A stretch of 34,226 nt of DNA from Deltaproteobacteria bacterium (lineage in GTDB: Bacteria > Desulfobacterota > Syntrophobacteria > Syntrophobacterales > Syntrophobacteraceae). Position numbers and translations under genes: made by a program. The stretch is from positions 1 to 34,226 of the forward strand of contig JAJYTC010000030.1 in assembly GCA_021793275.1 (NCBI GenBank), read 5' to 3'. Of this stretch, positions 7,498 through 15,951 are shown in pieces. Each line of letters opens with the position of its first letter. Position 1 is the first letter of the stretch. The notes under the pieces are model-generated. The model saw only the letters and a program-made list of their open reading frames with translations. It was not told the DNA's origin and did not search any database.

Positions 7498-8949
7498 ATG
7501 CCTGATATTCGTTATGTTTGTCTTTCCGATATGCATTTTGGCTCCGAGACAAGTCTTCTGACCGATTTGGGCGCTCATGGCGAGGCACAGCCCGAACAGC
7601 CCTCCCCCGTATTGAGACAACTCGCGAAATGCCTGAGAAAGCTCATCCCGGATCAAGACCCCGGCCTGAAACCCGCCCTCATCATCAATGGAGACGTCCT
7701 TGAACTCGCACTTGCTCAGGACAACACAGCAGCCATGGCGTTTCAGCAATTCATCGATCTAACCATGCTCGATGGCGAACCGCTTTTCAGCAGCATTCTT
7801 TTTAACCCCGGAAACCACGATCACCACCTCTGGGAGACGGCCAGGGAAACCCAGTTCGCCGAGTACGTGAAGGGGCTTGCATGGGAAAAGAGTATCGAGC
7901 CGGCCTGGCATGTTTCGCGGATATTCAAACAGCATGTCGAATCCTATTTTTTCAACAGCCTCCTCAAGCGCCATCCAAGGCTCAAAGATTTAAGGATCAA
8001 TACGGCTTATCCCAATTTCGGCCTTCTCGACGCGGATCGCCAAAAGGGAGTCGTCTTCCACCATGGCCACTTTACCGAGGAGATCTATCTACTGGTAAGC
8101 ATCCTCAAAACGATGCTGTTTCCTGGCTCCGAGGTCCCGATGGACATTTGGGGTATCGAAGGCGAAAACTTCGCCTGGATCGATTTTTTCTGGTCGACCC
8201 TCGGTCGTTCGGGGGACGCAGGCGTCGCCGTGGACCGCGTCTATGAAAAGCTCCAGGATAAAGAACAGGTAAAAAAACTGCTGCACAACCTCGCCGAAGG
8301 GCTCACCGAAAAATATGGTTCATCCGCCTGGCCGGCGCACCTGCTGGAGGAAGGTTTTATCGAACTGGCCTGCAATGCCCTTGTAAACGGCATGGGGTCA
8401 TTGGAGCGGCACAACACCGATGTCCCGTTAAGCGAAAAATCCGAGGAGGGTCTCAAACACTACATCGAATGGCCATTGAAAAATCATATCGTAAGTGAAC
8501 TCGGGTTTTCGCCCGAAAAACTCACCTTCGTTTTCGGGCATACGCACAAACCATGGCAGGGAGTAAAAAATTACGAAGGCTACCGGGAACCGGTTCTCGT
8601 CTATAACAGCGGCGGCTGGGTGGTAGACCACGTGGAGCGCGACGATAAATACGGAGGGGCGGTTATTCTCGTAGACGATAATCTCGATGTGGTCTCCCTG
8701 AGTATGTATAAAGAAGAGGAAAACGAAGCGGATTATTCGGTGAGAGTCGAGGAAGCTTTGCGGCCGGGGGAAAACGAGAGTCGGCTTTATTCGAAGATAA
8801 AAGAGAGGGTGGACGCACACTCCGACCCCTGGAAAGCATTCTCCGCTACAGTGGCCTCGGAAGTACGGCTACGGGCACAATACCTCAAAGAGAGGATTGC
8901 ACGGCAAAGTCTTCCCCGCACCCGGCAGTCCCCGCCTCCGCAGGCGTGA
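7498..8949 (+). CDS. Calcineurin-like metallophosphoesterase
   Basis: A 483-residue protein with the full set of binuclear-metal phosphoesterase motifs: DMHFG near residue 11, NGDVLE near 66, GNHDHH near 104, a later His in VVFHHGHFTEE and FGHTHKPWQ near 346. No signal peptide is visible, so it is probably cytosolic. It is about twice the length of the minimal fold: an extra region of roughly 150 residues between the HGH and GHTH motifs may form a lid or an oligomer interface, and a charged tail follows the core. The substrate is unknown. The ATG follows AAGGAGAAGGGAAC, a strong ribosome-binding site. It converges on the DUF89 gene with only 15 bases between stops, so both ends lie on a shared short spacer. 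Confidence 0.88.
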   Translation: MPDIRYVCLSDMHFGSETSLLTDLGAHGEAQPEQPSPVLRQLAKCLRKLIPDQDPGLKPALIINGDVLELALAQDNTAAMAFQQFIDLTMLDGEPLFSSILFNPGNHDHHLWETARETQFAEYVKGLAWEKSIEPAWHVSRIFKQHVESYFFNSLLKRHPRLKDLRINTAYPNFGLLDADRQKGVVFHHGHFTEEIYLLVSILKTMLFPGSEVPMDIWGIEGENFAWIDFFWSTLGRSGDAGVAVDRVYEKLQDKEQVKKLLHNLAEGLTEKYGSSAWPAHLLEEGFIELACNALVNGMGSLERHNTDVPLSEKSEEGLKHYIEWPLKNHIVSELGFSPEKLTFVFGHTHKPWQGVKNYEGYREPVLVYNSGGWVVDHVERDDKYGGAVILVDDNLDVVSLSMYKEEENEADYSVRVEEALRPGENESRLYSKIKERVDAHSDPWKAFSATVASEVRLRAQYLKERIARQSLPRTRQSPPPQA

Positions 8950-8964
8950 TTTGTCCAGGAGGTT

Positions 8965-9846
8965 TCATTCGAAAAAATTCGCCAGGATGGGTTGAAACAT
9001 CCTGGTTTTGAAATACCTGGCGTAAGGGAAGCACTTGGCAAGGAGCATGAAAGTAATGTTCCTGCAGCGGTCCTTTTCGCTTTCCAGGCTGTCAAAATTA
9101 CCTCCGCCTTTTGAAATCACCAGATCGCAATTCTCAAACAGATCTCTTAGTTCCGGAGAACATCGAGACAGGACAGTCCCGGGAACACTGCCATCGATTC
9201 CGTTCGACATCACCCTCGCCACGCTGTCCATTCCAACCCTTCGCGCTTCATAAAGGGTTGCGTCGTTTAAAGCCGGAAGATTGCGCACCACGTAAGTGAT
9301 TTGAGGATCGTACAGCTCGTTTATCGTCTCGATGAGGACCTTGTCGAAAACGATCTCTCCCGAATTGTCGCACAGATAGAGCAACCGGCGGCTTTTCGCC
9401 AGCTTCTCCCGGAAAATCTCGTAGGGTTTTGCGGTAATCGGATTCCTCAGTTCTTCCGCCAGGACCCCCTTCACGTCTATCGAACGATCGGAAATCATGA
9501 GATCGACGGAGTTTCCCATTATGGCCAGGTTGACCGCGGCAAAAAGAGGGTCTTCAGACTCCCGCACCGATTCCTTGAACGTCGGATAAAGTTCAAGGGC
9601 CTTGGCGTTTTCTTCCTCTTTGAGGTCTCGAAAGGGGTCGTCGGACTTGAAGGTCTCCATGATCATATTCATGACCGGTTCGATCGCCTGAGGACTCGTG
9701 AGGTTCCAATCCTCACCGCGCAGGGCCGGAAGTCGAAGGGCGCTGGTAATTAATTCGCGGGTCACATTTTCGTCATCGGTCAATTTCCTGATGGACGATA
9801 CAGCCATTCGCAAAATACAGGGGATGCAATCCGGCGTCAGCAACAT
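8965..9846 (-). CDS. DUF89 (ARMT1-like) damage-control phosphatase
   Basis: A 293-residue DUF89 protein, a family of metal-dependent phosphatases thought to remove harmful or mis-made phosphometabolites. Visible landmarks: N-terminal PDCIPCIL with paired Cys as in prokaryotic members, LYLCDNSGEIVFDKVL (metal/substrate Asp-Asn), VVRNLPALNDAT, and ISKGGGNFDSLE near the C-terminus. It is the last gene of the long minus-strand train, 24 bases behind the cysteine desulfurase. Because the train encodes a dikinase that should make phosphorylated intermediates, a clean-up role is an attractive inference, but no substrate can be read from the sequence. Confidence 0.85.
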   Translation of the reverse strand: MLLTPDCIPCILRMAVSSIRKLTDDENVTRELITSALRLPALRGEDWNLTSPQAIEPVMNMIMETFKSDDPFRDLKEEENAKALELYPTFKESVRESEDPLFAAVNLAIMGNSVDLMISDRSIDVKGVLAEELRNPITAKPYEIFREKLAKSRRLLYLCDNSGEIVFDKVLIETINELYDPQITYVVRNLPALNDATLYEARRVGMDSVARVMSNGIDGSVPGTVLSRCSPELRDLFENCDLVISKGGGNFDSLESEKDRCRNITFMLLAKCFPYARYFKTRMFQPILANFFE

Positions 9847-9870
9847 CTTTCGAGTATCCTCGGTAAAGAT

Positions 9871-11013
9871 CTATCGATTTACAATGGCCCCGACCGCCGA
9901 CAGAACGGCCGAAACGTCCTCAGCCGAGTTGAAGGGGCCAAAGCTGAAACGCACCGCTCCGCGCGGGCTCGTACCGATGTCTTCATGCACCAGGGGCGCG
10001 CAGTGAAGGCCGCTCCTGGTTGCTATATCAAAATCGCCGTCCAGGATAGCAGCAAAATCACCGGGGTCCAATCCTTCGACGTTGCAGGTGATCACGCCGG
10101 TATGGTTGTCCAGGTTTTCGGCGCAGTACATCTTCACTCCCGTAAGGGAGGCAAGTCCGTCCCTTAGCGCCCGCACAAGCGACATCTCGCGCTCGTGTAT
10201 GTTGCGGACTCCCTGCCGTTCGACGTATCGCATCCCCGCCGAAAGGCCGATTATCCCAAGGATATTGGGCGTGCCCGGTTCGAGACGGTACGGATATTCC
10301 AGAGGCTGGCTGGTGCTCAGGGAATCGGCGCCGGAGCCGCCGAATCTCACCGGACGAACGTCAACCCCATCCCTTAGCACAAGGCCTCCGATGCCCGTGG
10401 GACCCAGAAGCGATTTATGGCCGGTAAACGCCACCGCCTGAACGTTCATCGCCTGCATGTCGATCGGAACCACTCCCGCGCTCTGCGACACATCCAGCAC
10501 GAGCGGGACCCCTTTGTCCCTGCAAATCCGGCCTACCTCGGCCACCGGTTGAATCGTCCCCAGCACGTTGGAGACATGGTTCAAAATGACGAATTTGGTC
10601 GAAGAACGGATACGATCGGCTACGTCCTGCGGGTCTATGAAACCCTTCGAGTCGAACCGAACCAGGTCGAACTCGATTACGCCCTGCTCTCGCAAATGAT
10701 AAAGAGGCCTCAGGACCGAATTGTGCTCGAGCCGGGTGCTCACCACGTGGCTCCCGGGTTCTGCCAGCCCCTGTATGATGGTGTTAAGGGCGTCCGTCGA
10801 GTTGTATGCGAACACGACCCTGTCGGGGTCTTCGCTCCCGAAAAAATTGCCGACCTGGCTGCGAACCCCGTGCAGGTATTGCTCGCACTGCACTGCCAGA
10901 TCATGACTCGCGCGGCCGGGCGAAACGCCCATTCGCGAGTAAGTGCCGAACATCTCTTCGAGAACCTCCGGCAATTTTGGAAACGATGTAGCTGCATTAT
11001 CAAGGTAAATCAC
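9871..11013 (-). CDS. Cysteine desulfurase-like protein, EF2568 type
   Basis: A 380-residue PLP enzyme of aminotransferase class V. IYLDNAATSFPK opens the fold. LEHNSVLRP supplies the His that stacks on PLP, VLDVSQSAG the Asp/Gln, FTGHKSLLGP the PLP lysine and RSGLHCAPLVHE the catalytic persulfide Cys. The sequence looks like the family typified by E. faecalis EF2568, which occurs near molybdenum-hydroxylase genes. The track start (11259) adds about 80 low-complexity residues; I use the GTG at 11013, where the conserved fold begins. It lies 68 bases after a TusE-like carrier gene and close behind a molybdenum hydroxylase, so sulfur supply to the molybdenum cofactor is the likely job (inference). 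Confidence 0.87.
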   Translation of the reverse strand: MIYLDNAATSFPKLPEVLEEMFGTYSRMGVSPGRASHDLAVQCEQYLHGVRSQVGNFFGSEDPDRVVFAYNSTDALNTIIQGLAEPGSHVVSTRLEHNSVLRPLYHLREQGVIEFDLVRFDSKGFIDPQDVADRIRSSTKFVILNHVSNVLGTIQPVAEVGRICRDKGVPLVLDVSQSAGVVPIDMQAMNVQAVAFTGHKSLLGPTGIGGLVLRDGVDVRPVRFGGSGADSLSTSQPLEYPYRLEPGTPNILGIIGLSAGMRYVERQGVRNIHEREMSLVRALRDGLASLTGVKMYCAENLDNHTGVITCNVEGLDPGDFAAILDGDFDIATRSGLHCAPLVHEDIGTSPRGAVRFSFGPFNSAEDVSAVLSAVGAIVNR

Positions 11014-11081
11014 TGATAAAATCCGTGAATAATGAGTACGGTCTAGCAGGACACCGGCGCCGCCGGTGGCAACCTGACTGA

Positions 11082-11414
11082 TTAACAGTTCCTGGGATGG
11101 GGAAGCCCGGCGAGCCGCCTGGCGCCGCGCCTGATCCCTCCGGGGAAAAGGCGCTCGATCTCGAGAAGACTGAAACCTGTCTGTCTTCCGAACTCCTTGT
11201 TGAGCGGCGCCCTGCCGTTGGCCAGGTAGAAAGCGCGGAAAAACCGGATCGTTTCCCAATGGCGATCGCTGAGTTTTGCAATGCCCATCTCCGAGGCCAT
11301 TATCTCCGCGATCGCCTCAGTCCATTCTTCAGGGTTTACAAAAAATCCCTCTTCGTCGAGCAGGACCTCTACACCACCGATGACCCTCTTCATAGGATCG
11401 CGCTCAGGGGCCAT
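11082..11414 (-). CDS. TusE/DsrC-like sulfur carrier, single Cys
   Basis: A 110-residue protein clearly of the DsrC/TusE family: DEEGFFVNPEEW, HWETIRFFRAFYLANGRAPL, RQTGFSLLEIERLFPGG and a flexible C-terminal arm RRLAGLPHPRNC. The terminal Cys is the conserved persulfide-carrying residue; it is the very last residue here, where DsrC usually has one more. The second Cys of true DsrC, 11 residues earlier, is Arg. A one-Cys arm fits a sulfur-relay protein (TusE-like) rather than the sulfite-reductase partner DsrC. It sits between the molybdenum hydroxylase (66 bases) and the cysteine desulfurase (68 bases). The ATG at 11414 follows AAAGGTAAAAGTGA. Confidence 0.85.
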   Translation of the reverse strand: MAPERDPMKRVIGGVEVLLDEEGFFVNPEEWTEAIAEIMASEMGIAKLSDRHWETIRFFRAFYLANGRAPLNKEFGRQTGFSLLEIERLFPGGIRRGARRLAGLPHPRNC

Positions 11415-11480
11415 TCACTTTTACCTTTTGCCTCCCGCGTTTCGCGGGATTACTTCTGCCTTCGCTCGGTGCGGCCATCC

Positions 11481-14141
11481 TCAAATCGAAGGCTTTTCTT
11501 TGCCCATCGCCCGGAGAACTCGTTCCGGGGTCGCCGGCAGATCGCAGATCCGTTCTGCTCCCGTGGCGTTCTGGATGGCGGTAATTATGGCCGCCGAGGT
11601 CGGCAAAAGAACAAATTCGCCGACTCCGACCGCTCCAAGCGGCCCTCTTTTCCGCGGGGTCTGAAGCAGGATGATTTCCATGTCGAAAGCCGTCCGGGTG
11701 GTCGGAAACCTGCTTGTGACCCAGTCGCGCGTCTTGCCGTGGACGTAGTGCTCGCGCAGGGCCATTCCGGCGCCCATATCGAGCCCGCCCTCTATCTGCC
11801 CTTCCACTATTTTCGGATTGAGAACCGTTCCCGGATCGACCACGGCGGTCATCTTCAAGATACGAACCTCGCCGGTCTGCGTATCCACTTCGACTTCCGC
11901 CATCTGCACCCCGTGGACACGGGATTCGAAAGGCGCGCCCTGGCCTTTTTCCGGATCGAGCCCGGTGGTCTCCGCGATTTTGGTCCCCATATACTTAGTG
12001 GGCTTCCCCATGGCCGTGAGTTGATTGTAATCGTTCGCGCCCGCTTCGGCCATAGCTTTTTTAAGCATCCCGATCGCGTTTACAAGCGCGCCTCCGCTCA
12101 TGTAAGTCACCCGGCTGCCCGAGGCGGAGCTGGAATCGGGAGTGAGACCCGTATCGCGGGTGACAAGCCTGATCTTCGCTGCCGGGATCCCGGTAAGGTG
12201 TGATGCAATCTGGGTCAACATGGCGTCATTGCCCTCGCCGGGGTCGGAAACCGAGCCGTAAACCGTAAGACCCCCATCAGGCATGAGTTCGACCGCGACC
12301 TGGGAGCGGTCCGGACCTCCCTTGCCTACCCCGAAGCTTCCGCCCGCAAGCCCTACCCCCCGCTGGAACCGGCCGTTGCCTGCCGAGGCGCAATCTTTTC
12401 CGGCCCTTTCATAATGTTTCCGGATCGCTTCGAGACATCCGCGATAAGGCCATTCATCGACAACCTGTCCCGTTGAAATCGACCGGCCCGGCTCTAACGA
12501 ATTCATGATGCGAAATTCCAGCGGGTCGACTCCAAGCCGGGCAGCCAGCATCTCCATGGCGGATTCGAGGGCGAAATTGACCTGCGGCGGCCCTGCCCCC
12601 CTGGCTGCGCCTCCGGGCGGATTGTTCGTGTAGACGAGCCTTGCACTGGCCGCGACATTGGGAATGTCATAGGAGCCGCTCAGCATGTAGAGCGCTCGAT
12701 TGACGATGGACTTTCCAACCGAAATGTAGGCGCCGTTGTCAACGGTAAAATCGATCTCATATCCGGTGAGCTTGCCGGCAGCATCGGCGCCGAGCCGCAC
12801 CTTCATGTCGAAGGGATGACGTTTCGTGGTTATCCACATGGATTCCGTGAGGCTGCAGACGTAACGCACGGGACGCTTCACATGCAGGGCGGCGGCGCCC
12901 GCCAGTCCCTCCGCCGTGATGTCCGCCTTTATGCCGAACTGGCCGCCGCTAAAGGCCTGGTAATATCGCATATCCTCCCAGCCAAGCGCATCCTGGAGGG
13001 TTTGCAGATGCGCGTGAATATTGATGCTCCGCCCGACAACCACAAGTTGCGGCCCATCGGGATCGTCTTCGAAATACGCCAGCGAGGCTTCGGGTTCGAG
13101 CGGCGACTGGTGAATACACTGGGTTGAAAAACTCTTTTCCACTACCACATGAGAATTTGCGAGGGCCGACTTTGCGTCCCCCTTGATCTGAGGATGAGAA
13201 AAACAAAGGTTTGGAATTTTTTCATGGATCCGGCAGCAGCCTTCCGTCAATGCCTCTTCGGGCGAATAGATCACCGGGAGGCCTTCATACTCGACCTTGA
13301 CCGCCTCCGCACCCGCCAGAGCGCTTTCCCTGGTCTCGGCTATCACCGCGGCCACGGCGTCTCCCATCATGTGCACCTTTTCATCGCAGATAACCGGCTG
13401 ATCCGCCTTGATCCGGTTCGTGCCCTTTATGTCTTTTGCCGTCATGACGGCAACGACGCCCGGAACTTTTTCAGCAATCGAAACATCTATCGATTTTATA
13501 AGAGCGTGAGACAGGGGGGAGCGCACCGCCGCGAGTTCCAAAACGCCTTCTTTCCGGATGTCCGCCGTGAAAAGGGCCTTGCCCGTCGCAAGGAGCAACG
13601 CGTTCGGTCGGACGTGAGACACCCCCACGGCGCCCGCGCCCGCTTCCGGACGCACGTCGCCGGGGCTTAGCTCACCACGCAAAAACCTTCCCGCAAGCTT
13701 TACGGCCTCAATTATTTTCTTATATCCCGTGCAGCGGCACAGATTGTGCGAAAAGGCCTTCTTGATCATATCGGTATCGGGGTCGGGGTCCTGGTCCAGG
13801 AGAGCCTTGGCTGCCATGATCATCCCGGGGGTGCAAAAACCGCATTGAACCGCACCGCTTATGGCAAACGCCTCCTGAATCAGATGGGGATTCTCGGGCG
13901 TGCCCAGTCCCTCGATGGTTATCACATCGGCGCCCTCCAGGCCGGCAACCGGCGTCAGGCAGGAAAGGACCGCCTTCTTGTTGACCAGAACAGTGCAGGC
14001 GCCGCACTGTCCCTTGCGGTCGCATGATTGCTTGGTTCCTGTCAAGTTCTTGGTTTCTCGCAAGAAATCGATCAGGGCCAGCTTATCTTCAACGACACAG
14101 GTCTGCCGAATCCCGTTCAGAGTGAATTTTACCTCTTTCAT
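11481..14141 (-). CDS. MOP/XDH-family molybdenum hydroxylase, FeS-Mo fusion
   Basis: An 886-residue fusion with the layout of Desulfovibrio aldehyde oxidoreductase (MOP). Residues 1-80 form a plant-type [2Fe-2S] domain (Cys40, 46, 49, 61; CDRKGQCGACTV). Residues ~95-140 form the helical [2Fe-2S] domain (CGFCTPGM…CRCTG). The rest is the molybdopterin domain with AFSGGQFGIK, NPPGGAARGAGPPQ and the C-terminal GAVGVGEF, whose Glu is the catalytic base of the family. There is no FAD domain or FAD subunit gene nearby, so electrons must leave by another carrier. The enzyme should hydroxylate an aldehyde, N-heterocycle or aromatic carbon with water; the substrate is unknown. No Tat signal is seen, so it is cytosolic. 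The start follows GGGGGAGGGT. The TusE-like and desulfurase genes follow it. Confidence 0.9.
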   Translation of the reverse strand: MKEVKFTLNGIRQTCVVEDKLALIDFLRETKNLTGTKQSCDRKGQCGACTVLVNKKAVLSCLTPVAGLEGADVITIEGLGTPENPHLIQEAFAISGAVQCGFCTPGMIMAAKALLDQDPDPDTDMIKKAFSHNLCRCTGYKKIIEAVKLAGRFLRGELSPGDVRPEAGAGAVGVSHVRPNALLLATGKALFTADIRKEGVLELAAVRSPLSHALIKSIDVSIAEKVPGVVAVMTAKDIKGTNRIKADQPVICDEKVHMMGDAVAAVIAETRESALAGAEAVKVEYEGLPVIYSPEEALTEGCCRIHEKIPNLCFSHPQIKGDAKSALANSHVVVEKSFSTQCIHQSPLEPEASLAYFEDDPDGPQLVVVGRSINIHAHLQTLQDALGWEDMRYYQAFSGGQFGIKADITAEGLAGAAALHVKRPVRYVCSLTESMWITTKRHPFDMKVRLGADAAGKLTGYEIDFTVDNGAYISVGKSIVNRALYMLSGSYDIPNVAASARLVYTNNPPGGAARGAGPPQVNFALESAMEMLAARLGVDPLEFRIMNSLEPGRSISTGQVVDEWPYRGCLEAIRKHYERAGKDCASAGNGRFQRGVGLAGGSFGVGKGGPDRSQVAVELMPDGGLTVYGSVSDPGEGNDAMLTQIASHLTGIPAAKIRLVTRDTGLTPDSSSASGSRVTYMSGGALVNAIGMLKKAMAEAGANDYNQLTAMGKPTKYMGTKIAETTGLDPEKGQGAPFESRVHGVQMAEVEVDTQTGEVRILKMTAVVDPGTVLNPKIVEGQIEGGLDMGAGMALREHYVHGKTRDWVTSRFPTTRTAFDMEIILLQTPRKRGPLGAVGVGEFVLLPTSAAIITAIQNATGAERICDLPATPERVLRAMGKEKPSI

Positions 14142-14208
14142 ACCCTCCCCCGCATAATAGCAAATGGTGACTAGTGAACAGTAAGCAGTGAGTTAATCAC
14201 TAACCACC

Positions 14209-14245
14209 GGAGATCGGAGACTGGAACAACACCCTCCGATCTTCC
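14209..14245. repeat. Intercistronic hairpin and CTCCGAC iteration
   Basis: GGAGATCGGAG and CTCCGATCTTCC pair around a 14-base loop with one bulge, in the 139-bp gap between the CrtI-like gene and the molybdenum-hydroxylase gene. Next to it CTCCGA(C/T) is iterated. No T-run follows on the minus strand, so it is more likely to affect mRNA processing than to terminate. Confidence 0.45.
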
Positions 14246-14280
14246 GACCTCCGACCTCCGATGTCTTAAACCTTGCCGGT

Positions 14281-15924
14281 TTAAACCGATGCAGGTTTCC
14301 ACAGTTTGAAATCATCCGCTATGGCTTTGTAACAGTTGTAGCTCGACCCGCGCCCTATGCCCGGACCGCCGTAGGTACCCGATGAACACTGGTAGAGGTT
14401 CTTTATGGGGGTCCTGTGACCTCCGGGCGTACCCCGGAAACGGCCGTTCTGAATGCCCGAGCAGTTGCCTTCGCACCAGCCGCCTTCCTTCATATCCAGG
14501 TGAGTGTCCTGAATGTCGGTCGGGTTTGTGATGCGATGAACGATAAGATTGTCTCTGGTCATGTTGGGCGCATACTCGGCCCAGGTTTCAAAAAGAACGT
14601 CCACGAACTGCTCGGTCAACTGCTTCCATTCCTTCCTGGAAAATATTCGCGCCGGGCAGGTGAACTCCTCGACGTGGAGCGAATGCTTGCCCGCGGGCAC
14701 CCTGCTCGGGTCCCAGATGCTGTCGGGCGCAGTGAGTATGAACATCTTAGAAGGCATACCCGCAAGAAAGATCTCGTGCATGTACTTGTCTTCCATGAAC
14801 GCAAGGTCCTTGGGAGCGAAGTAGGTTCGAGGCGTGCAGTTGACGTCCGGGTTCGATTTGGCCGCCTTGTAGTTGGGAAGTTCATGGACCCCCACCGTTC
14901 CCCAGAAAAGCTCGCCCCGGTCGAACTGGTAGGTTCGGGCCATGCGCTTCATCTGGTCGCTTATCCTGTCCTCACCTATCAACCGCAGGAAGAGCTGAGG
15001 GGATGCGTTGTCGGAAACCACCAGTTGCTTCGCGGTAATCTCGGTGCCGTCCATGAGCTTTATCCCGCTGGCCCTGCCGTTCTCCATGAGCACCCTTTGC
15101 ACTTCCGAATTCAATTGGGAATCGACGCCCAGTTTTTTCCCGGCCGAAACCAGCGCAGCCGTGATGGAACCCGTGCCGCCCTTCACGATAGCCGCCGTTT
15201 CCCAGCCCAGGGTCAGGTGAATGGTTGCGATGATGATGTTAAGACCCGGCACATCGTCGGGGAAAACCCCCCATGAGGTGAGAAATCCCCTGAGAGTTAT
15301 GATCCTCAGCTCATCGCTTTCGAAAAAGTAGCGTGCCACATGCTTGGCGGTCATGTACTGCATCGAGATGTCGAGGCCGCTCGCAGGATCGAGGCAAAGC
15401 TCTTCCAGGGCGTCGGGCACTCCCCAGGGGCTGGGAGGCGAATAGCGGTGCTTGTGAAACGCAGGGCGCCATTTGGTCCTGTACTTTTCGGTCAGGTCCA
15501 GATAGGTTTCGGCGTCCACCTTGGAAAAGCGCGAGATCTGCTCGTAGGTCTTTTTGACGTTTTCTTCGTTGAACCGGGTTTCACCGGTCATCGGATCGAC
15601 CACCGTGAACGCCGCGTAAGCGACATAGCTGGTCTCGTCATCGAATACGATGGCTTCATTGGTGTCCGGGAAGGTGTACTCCAGGCCTTCTTCGCGAAGA
15701 TTGAATTCCTTGTAGGCCGGGTGACCATAGTAGCGCGTAAAATGGGCGCAGAAATTTCCCCGGAACCCGGGCGAGGGAAGATCCTCCGTGACCGCTCCCC
15801 CTCCGAGATGATCGAGCCGCTCGAAAACACCGACCTTCAGACCGGCCTTGGCGAGATAAGGAGCAATGGTCGTACCGTGGTGACCGCCCCCGATAATTAC
15901 CGCATCATAAGCTTTGTCCGACAT
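14281..15924 (-). CDS. CrtI/phytoene-dehydrogenase-like FAD oxidoreductase
   Basis: A 547-residue flavoprotein. The N-terminal dinucleotide site is DAVIIGGGHHGTTIAPYLAKAGLKVGVFERLDHLGGGA (residues ~7-41), and the middle segment VKGGTGSITAALVSAGKKLG is typical of the CrtI-like amine-oxidase superfamily, where it shapes the FAD site. The C-terminal third (GGPGIGRGSSYNCYKAI) is the usual second FAD-contact region. No transmembrane helix is evident. Relatives desaturate or isomerise hydrophobic substrates, so the name does not imply carotenoid work; no other carotenoid gene is present. It is 27 bases behind etfB, which suggests that it passes electrons to the ETF. A strong AAAGGAGGG precedes the ATG. 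Confidence 0.85.
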   Translation of the reverse strand: MSDKAYDAVIIGGGHHGTTIAPYLAKAGLKVGVFERLDHLGGGAVTEDLPSPGFRGNFCAHFTRYYGHPAYKEFNLREEGLEYTFPDTNEAIVFDDETSYVAYAAFTVVDPMTGETRFNEENVKKTYEQISRFSKVDAETYLDLTEKYRTKWRPAFHKHRYSPPSPWGVPDALEELCLDPASGLDISMQYMTAKHVARYFFESDELRIITLRGFLTSWGVFPDDVPGLNIIIATIHLTLGWETAAIVKGGTGSITAALVSAGKKLGVDSQLNSEVQRVLMENGRASGIKLMDGTEITAKQLVVSDNASPQLFLRLIGEDRISDQMKRMARTYQFDRGELFWGTVGVHELPNYKAAKSNPDVNCTPRTYFAPKDLAFMEDKYMHEIFLAGMPSKMFILTAPDSIWDPSRVPAGKHSLHVEEFTCPARIFSRKEWKQLTEQFVDVLFETWAEYAPNMTRDNLIVHRITNPTDIQDTHLDMKEGGWCEGNCSGIQNGRFRGTPGGHRTPIKNLYQCSSGTYGGPGIGRGSSYNCYKAIADDFKLWKPASV

Positions 15925-15951
15925 TTCATACCCTCCTTTGGGTTCGTAAAA

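Noticed and set aside
11014-11259. N-terminal extension of the cysteine desulfurase ORF
   Set aside because: About 80 residues of Arg/Gln-rich sequence overlapping the TusE-like gene; the family fold starts at the GTG at 11013.
11097-12203. 368-aa plus-strand ORF
   Set aside because: Overlaps the TusE-like and Mo-hydroxylase genes on the other strand; Arg/Pro-rich shadow translation.
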